A stretch of DNA of 24,453 nt from CBDFGS01 sp965247255 (lineage in GTDB: Bacteria > Chloroflexota > Dehalococcoidia > Lucifugimonadales > CAUZJF01), in assembly GCA_965247255.1 (NCBI GenBank), contig CBDFGS010000003.1, positions 1 through 24,453 on the forward strand, read 5' to 3'. Position numbers and translations under genes: made by a program. Shown piece after piece: positions 20,345 to 24,453 of the stretch (position 1 is the stretch's first letter; each line of letters opens with the position of its first letter). The notes below the pieces were generated by a model that saw only the letters and a program-made list of their open reading frames with translations, was not told the DNA's origin and made no database searches.

Positions 20345-21494
20345 TTGAAGGTAACCAGCGTAACTCCCTTCCTGACCAGTCCGGGATGGGGCAAGAACTT
20401 CTGCTTCGTCAGGCTGGACACCGACGAGGGACTACACGGCTGGGGCGAGTGCTACACGCAGGAAGATAGGGATACTCAGGTCACTGCCCATCTCGATCAG
20501 CTCGCCCGGTACCTCGTCGGCCGCGACCACCAACATCAAGCACTTCATGCAGGTGGCCTACGACGACTTCGCCGCTCGGCGGGGAGCGATGGACCTGCAC
20601 AGCGCCCTCAGCGGAATCGAGCAGGCCCTCTGGGATATCACCGGCAAGAGCTTGGGGGCGCCGGTCCATAAACTGCTGGGCGGAAGATGCCGTGATAGGA
20701 TTCGGGTCTACGCCAACGGCTGGTCCGGCGGAGCCTCCACTCCGGATCAGCTTGCCGAAAAAGCCGCCCAGGTCATCGAGATGGGCTACTCGGCGCTCAA
20801 GTTCGATCCCATCCCCGGACCCTGGCGCACCTTCGTCAGCAGGGAGGTAGAAAACGCCACCGTAGAGAACGTCAGGGCCGTCCGCGAGGCTGTCGGCCCC
20901 GACGTAGACATCCTGCTCGATATGCACCGTCGTCTGGCCCCAATGCACGCCACCAGAATCGCGAGGGCTATCGAGAGATATGACCCATTCTGGTACGAGG
21001 AGCCTGTTCTCGCCGAAAACATGGACGCGCTGGCCGCCGCGAAGCGGGAGATCAACATCCCTGTCGTCACCGGCGAAGAGCTATACACCAAGTTCGAGTT
21101 CAGAGAGGTGTTTGAAAAACAGGCCGCCGACATCATCAACCCCGACGTGGCGATCGTCGGAGGCATCCTGGAGCTGAAGGAGATCGCCGCGATGGCCGAG
21201 GCCTACTTCGTCGCCGTCGCCCCTCACAACTCGAACAGCACCACGGTCGCTCAGGCCGCCACCCTTCAGTTGTCGGCGATCATGCCCAACTTCCTGCTGG
21301 CCGAGTGCTTCATTAACTTGGAGGAGTTCGGAAGGGCGATCGCCGTAACACCCTTCGAGGTCACTAACGGGTACGTCGACCTGCCGGATGCGCCAGGATT
21401 GGGTATCGATCTGGACGTGGAAGCGCTGAACGCGCACCCCTACCTGGAAGCGCCCACCAGACGGCTTCCACAAGTAAGCGACGAAGGTCCTTAG
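20345..21494 (+). pseudogene. Mandelate racemase/enolase-superfamily protein, galactonate-dehydratase-like, frameshifted
   Basis: First gene of a three-gene operon. From TTG 20345 (GGGGG at 20332-20336) the frame gives VTSVTPFLTSPGWGKNFCFV...WGECYTQEDRD, the capping-domain start. Near 20534 the reading frame shifts, where GRDPTNIKH is expected and the DNA has lost two C or gained one base, and continues to 21494. The barrel keeps DMH (D125, H127 counted from ATG 20547), YEEP (E151), GEE (E177) and PHN (H227). The intervals 26, 26 and 50 residues equal those I remember for E. coli D-galactonate dehydratase (D183, H185, E209, E235, H285). Apart from the shift it would be about 383 aa. A sequencing error is possible. 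Confidence 0.85.
20547..21494 (+). CDS. C-terminal (barrel) fragment of the galactonate-dehydratase-like enzyme
   Basis: 315-aa open part of the frameshifted gene, with all the metal-binding and acid/base residues of the sugar-acid dehydratase subgroup. ATG 20547 lacks a ribosome binding site and lies inside the normal capping domain, so it is probably not a true start. The fragment alone lacks the N-terminal strands that close the active site. Confidence 0.6.
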   Translation: MQVAYDDFAARRGAMDLHSALSGIEQALWDITGKSLGAPVHKLLGGRCRDRIRVYANGWSGGASTPDQLAEKAAQVIEMGYSALKFDPIPGPWRTFVSREVENATVENVRAVREAVGPDVDILLDMHRRLAPMHATRIARAIERYDPFWYEEPVLAENMDALAAAKREINIPVVTGEELYTKFEFREVFEKQAADIINPDVAIVGGILELKEIAAMAEAYFVAVAPHNSNSTTVAQAATLQLSAIMPNFLLAECFINLEEFGRAIAVTPFEVTNGYVDLPDAPGLGIDLDVEALNAHPYLEAPTRRLPQVSDEGP

Positions 21495-21533
21495 GGCACG
21501 CCTACACCGGCGCCCGACTCGCCAGGAGGAGCT

Positions 21534-22469
21534 ATGGCCGACAAAATATCCCCAGGACAGAAGCTGCGCGACCTCATCGACACGGGCGAGACGATCCTGC
21601 TGCCCGGCGCCCACGACCCCCTTATGGGGCGCATCGTGCAGCGGCTGGGCTTCAAAGCGTGCATATGCGCCGGCTGGATGACCGGGGCCCATCTAGCCAC
21701 CCCCGAGCCGGTCATGACGATGACCGAACAGGTTGACGCGGCTGGACGGGTAGCCCGGGCGGTCGACATCCCCGTGAAGTCCGACGCCGGAGCGGGCTAC
21801 GGCGACCCCATCCACGTGATTCGCGCCGTGCAGGAGTTCGAGAGAGCGGGCATCGCCGCCATCCAGATCGAGGACCAGGTCTTCCCAAAGCGTGCCTCGT
21901 ACCACAGAGGTCTCGAGCACGTTACCGAGCTGGACGAGTTCCTGCGCAAGATCGACTTCGCCATGAAGGCGCGCGAGGACGACATCGTGATCTTCGCCCG
22001 CACCGACGCCGGCAACGCGGTCGGAGGCTCATGGAAGGAGGCGGCTCGCCGCGTCAGGGCTCTCAAGGAGCTGGGAGTGGACGCGGTGCTTCCAATGACC
22101 CGCACTAAGGAGAACATGGAACTGTTCCGCCAGGAGTACCCCGATAACGACATCGTCATGGAAGGCACAGCCTACTTCAACGGGATGCACCCGGACGAGA
22201 TGAGGCGATACGGATTCCAGCTCATCTCCTTCCCACTGGCTACCATCGTGGCGTCGGTCGCCAGCGTTACCGACATGCTGAGCGGCATCCTTAAAACCGG
22301 TATCGCTAGCTACGACCCCGAAAAGGCCAGAGCGGTGCGGGAGGAGGTCGAAAACGCCATCGGCCTTCCTGAGTTCTGGGAGATCGAGAAAGAGACGGTC
22401 GAGGCCGCTCACCGCGACTGGGAAGGCCGTCACATCGCCGGACACGAGGGCTACGACGAGACACGATAA
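21534..22469 (+). CDS. Isocitrate lyase/PEP mutase superfamily protein
   Basis: 311 aa, (beta/alpha)8 fold. ATG 21534 with AGGAGGA at 21524-21530; 39 bp after the dehydratase-like gene. N-terminal LRDLIDTGETILLPGAHDPL and the VTELDEFLRKIDFAMKA and FARTDA segments mark the superfamily (2-methylisocitrate lyase, oxaloacetate decarboxylase, PEP mutase). Two motifs are changed: the metal motif DxDxG(Y/F)G reads DAGAGYG (84-90), with Gly for the second Asp, and the catalytic KKCGH loop reads PKRASYH (118-124), without Cys. So it is unlikely to be a classical isocitrate or methylisocitrate lyase. A role in splitting or decarboxylating the keto-acid made by its neighbour is inferred from the operon. 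Confidence 0.88.
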   Translation: MADKISPGQKLRDLIDTGETILLPGAHDPLMGRIVQRLGFKACICAGWMTGAHLATPEPVMTMTEQVDAAGRVARAVDIPVKSDAGAGYGDPIHVIRAVQEFERAGIAAIQIEDQVFPKRASYHRGLEHVTELDEFLRKIDFAMKAREDDIVIFARTDAGNAVGGSWKEAARRVRALKELGVDAVLPMTRTKENMELFRQEYPDNDIVMEGTAYFNGMHPDEMRRYGFQLISFPLATIVASVASVTDMLSGILKTGIASYDPEKARAVREEVENAIGLPEFWEIEKETVEAAHRDWEGRHIAGHEGYDETR

Positions 22470-22502
22470 CAACCGCACCCATCTGCGGGGCGGAGAGGAT
22501 TT

Positions 22503-23474
22503 GTGACAACAATCGAGACCAGAGAGATCGGCGCTACCGGACTCCGCGTCACGACGCTGGGGATCGGGGGCGCGCCGCTCGGCAACGACGTTGCAGACGA
22601 CGAAGAGGATGTCGCCATCGACGCCGTCCAACGCGCATACGAGGCTGGAATCAGATACTTCGACATGGCGCCGATCTACGGGCTTGGCAGAGCGGAGCGC
22701 CGCATAGGACGCGCTCTCGCCGGGATACCCAGAGAGCAGTTTGTCATTTCCACTAAGGTCGGCAGGCTCCTCGAACCCTCCGGCAGCTCGGAGTCCTCTG
22801 AGCCTGGGGTGGTGTTCGACTGGAGCCGGGACGGCGTGATGAGGTCGCTCGACGAGAGCCTTCAGCGCCTCGGCATGGACCGCATAGATATCGCTCTGCT
22901 TCACGGGCCGCAGGACCACTACGAGGCGGCCATCGGCGAGGCCTATCCCGCGCTCGCCGACCTTCGATCACAGGGCGTGATCACGGCAATCGGAGCCGGG
23001 ATGAACGAGTGGGAAATGCCCGCGCGATTCGCCAGAGAAGCCGACTTCGACTGTTTCCTTGTGGCCGGCCGCTACACGCTGCTCGACCAGTCCGCGCTTG
23101 CCGAGTTTCTACCGCTGTGCCAGGAGAAGGGCATCAGCGTCATACTTGGAGGTCCTTACAATAGCGGCATTCTCGCCTCCGACCTGTCGCCCGATGCAAC
23201 CTACCAATATGCCAAAGCCCCATCAGAGATTCTCCACCGCGCGCGCCGGATCAAGTCCGTCTGCGACCTGCATGACGTCCCTCTCAACGCCGCCGCGCTC
23301 CAATTCGGGCTTGCCCACCCAGCCGTTGCCTCGACGATACCCGGAGTACGCAGGTCCTCAGAGGTCGAGAGTAACGTACGCGCAGCGTCCCACTCAGTGC
23401 CCAAAGCTCTATGGGAAGACCTTAAGAACCAGGGACTCTTAGATGAGAACGCCCCCACACCGGCGGGATCATAG
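22503..23474 (+). CDS. Aldo/keto reductase, aldose 1-dehydrogenase-like
   Basis: 323 aa, NAD(P)-dependent (beta/alpha)8 oxidoreductase, cytoplasmic. The catalytic tetrad is visible: D54 and Y59 in FDMAPIYGLG, K85 in STKVGR, H134 in LLHG. The segments APIYGLGRAERRIGRAL and VISTKVGRLLEP resemble the L-fucose/D-threo-aldose dehydrogenase branch, which oxidises free sugars to lactones. This fits an operon that then dehydrates the sugar acid. GTG start at 22503 with GGAGAGGA at 22491-22498, and 33 bp after the previous gene. It converges on the ATPase gene, with an 83-bp spacer that begins with the palindrome CAGCTAGCTG (23475-23484). Confidence 0.93.
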   Translation: MTTIETREIGATGLRVTTLGIGGAPLGNDVADDEEDVAIDAVQRAYEAGIRYFDMAPIYGLGRAERRIGRALAGIPREQFVISTKVGRLLEPSGSSESSEPGVVFDWSRDGVMRSLDESLQRLGMDRIDIALLHGPQDHYEAAIGEAYPALADLRSQGVITAIGAGMNEWEMPARFAREADFDCFLVAGRYTLLDQSALAEFLPLCQEKGISVILGGPYNSGILASDLSPDATYQYAKAPSEILHRARRIKSVCDLHDVPLNAAALQFGLAHPAVASTIPGVRRSSEVESNVRAASHSVPKALWEDLKNQGLLDENAPTPAGS

Positions 23475-23557
23475 CAGCTAGCTGGCGCTGCCGAGTGTCA
23501 GAGCACGAGCTGCGATTCTGCGTCAGCTTTCCCGGGCAGACTTCTGGGGCCGTGCCC

Positions 23558-24453
23558 TCACACCTTGTAGCACGCCGCCAGCCTTCCGCCTCCCTTATCT
23601 TCGAGGGCAGGGTGATCATTCTCCCGGCAGAAGTCGTCGGCAATCGGACAGCGATCATAGAACCTGCACCGCGGCGGAGGGTCCACCGGTACGGAAACAG
23701 AGCCCGCTATGTTTACCGGATCTCTGGTCACCCCCGGATCGGGAACCGGGACGGCCGACAGAAGCGCCTTTGTGTACGGATGAACGGGATTCCGAAGTAT
23801 CTCCTCTGTCTCTCCCATTTCGACGATCTTGCCCAGATACATAACCGCGATCCGGCTGCACATGTATCTCGCAACGGCGAGATCATGCGTGATGTACAGG
23901 TAGCTGATTCCCAAACGGCCCGCCAGGTCCTGCATGAGTCGCATGATGCCGGTCCTGATGGAGACGTCCAGCATCGACGTAGGCTCGTCCGCAACGACGA
24001 ACGACGGATTCACCACCAGTGCCCTCGCTATCGCGACACGCTGACGCTGGCCGCCCGACAGCTCGTGCGGAAACCTGAACAGGAAAGTCGCCGGCGGCGT
24101 GAGTCCGACCAGTCCCAACATCTGAGAAACGCGCTCCAGTCGCTCGAACGGGCCGCCCATCTTCTGCACCTTGAGCGGTTCGGCGACCGTGTCGAATATC
24201 GTCCTCCTGGGATTCATCGACTCATAGGGGTCCTGAAAGACCATCTGCACCTTGCGCCTGAATTCCTTCAGCGGCCTTCCCTTGAGATGTGCGATGTCAT
24301 CAAGTTCTCCCGATCCACTGTCGAACAAGACCTGCCCACCGGTCGGCTCCGCCAGACGGACCAGCAGCTTGCCCGTCGTCGTCTTTCCGCAGCCGGACTC
24401 TCCAACCAGTCCGAAAGTCTCGCCTGCCATGAGATCGAACGATACGCCATCGA
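23558..24453 (-). CDS. ABC transporter ATP-binding protein, OppF/DppF type (5' end outside the window)
   Basis: Partial: the frame is open to the window edge and reads DGVSFDL just before the Met at 24430, so that Met is internal and the true start lies to the right. Walker A GESGCGKTT, Q-loop MVFQDPYESMNPRRT, signature LSGGQRQRVAIARAL, Walker B SFVVADEPTSMLD and switch His in ITHDL are all present. The C-terminal oligopeptide-type extension HPYTKALLSAVPVPDP is followed by a Cys cluster (CRFYDRCP, DFC, AACYKV). It energises a peptide/opine-family importer. It could serve the importer at 14990-18898, which has no adjacent ATPase, or one encoded beyond the window. Confidence 0.93.
   Translation of the reverse strand, partial: DGVSFDLMAGETFGLVGESGCGKTTTGKLLVRLAEPTGGQVLFDSGSGELDDIAHLKGRPLKEFRRKVQMVFQDPYESMNPRRTIFDTVAEPLKVQKMGGPFERLERVSQMLGLVGLTPPATFLFRFPHELSGGQRQRVAIARALVVNPSFVVADEPTSMLDVSIRTGIMRLMQDLAGRLGISYLYITHDLAVARYMCSRIAVMYLGKIVEMGETEEILRNPVHPYTKALLSAVPVPDPGVTRDPVNIAGSVSVPVDPPPRCRFYDRCPIADDFCRENDHPALEDKGGGRLAACYKV

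Noticed and set aside
23475..23484. CAGCTAGCTG palindrome after the aldo/keto reductase stop
   Set aside because: A 10-bp palindrome with no loop or T-run is not enough to call a terminator or operator.

Overview
The window is GC-rich bacterial chromosomal DNA, most probably from a Chloroflexota lineage of the Dehalococcoidia/SAR202 type. This is inferred from gene content and style, since there is no rRNA to test. The signs are VPG-repeat stalks on a solute-binding lipoprotein, PT-repeat and GLUG-repeat surface proteins, a galactonate-dehydratase-like enolase-superfamily enzyme beside an isocitrate-lyase-like enzyme and an aldo/keto reductase, a cytoplasmic sulfatase, many GTG/TTG starts, and many small REP-like hairpins between genes.

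Layout. 1-571: gene-free, with REP-like palindromes. 572-2281: housekeeping cluster rsmD-coaD-coiled-coil protein. 2325-3311 (-): YihY-type membrane protein, divergent from threonine synthase (3451-4587). Threonine synthase converges, stop codon against stop codon, on a class I aminotransferase (4588-5772, -). Back-to-back promoters then separate that gene from a CAT-anticodon tRNA (5917-5991).

6419-10606 is the most unusual part. A small unknown protein and a clan AA retropepsin-like protease overlap by 4 bp. Four bases after the protease stop begins a large surface-protein gene: signal peptide, ten GLUG repeats, two 201-residue cadherin/Ig-like modules, a Pro-Thr stalk, and a Cys-containing C-terminal anchor. 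Its best start codon is put out of frame by an 11-C run placed before the signal peptide, and seven further single-base indels lie only in the repeats. It may be a phase-variable locus, a decaying gene, or a consensus error.

11381-13117 (-): a DUF2207-type membrane protein without the usual extracellular head and with an extra C-terminal OB-fold-like domain, flanked by a 53-bp imperfect direct repeat. 13523-14974: a type I sulfatase. 14990-18898 (-): an oligopeptide/dipeptide-type ABC importer (binding lipoprotein, two permeases) with a strong promoter and a nested hairpin between binding protein and permeases. 19314-19688 (-): a small two-TM protein with a 12-bp tandem repeat. 19689-20344: a repeat-rich spacer with a perfect 66-bp direct repeat. 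20345-23474: a catabolic operon of a frameshifted galactonate-dehydratase-like gene, an isocitrate-lyase/PEP-mutase-fold protein with changed active-site motifs, and an aldo/keto reductase. 23558-24453 (-): an OppF/DppF-type ATPase running off the right edge.

Taken together, the right half reads as uptake and oxidation of sugar acids or sulfated organic compounds. The middle holds one rapidly changing cell-surface gene.
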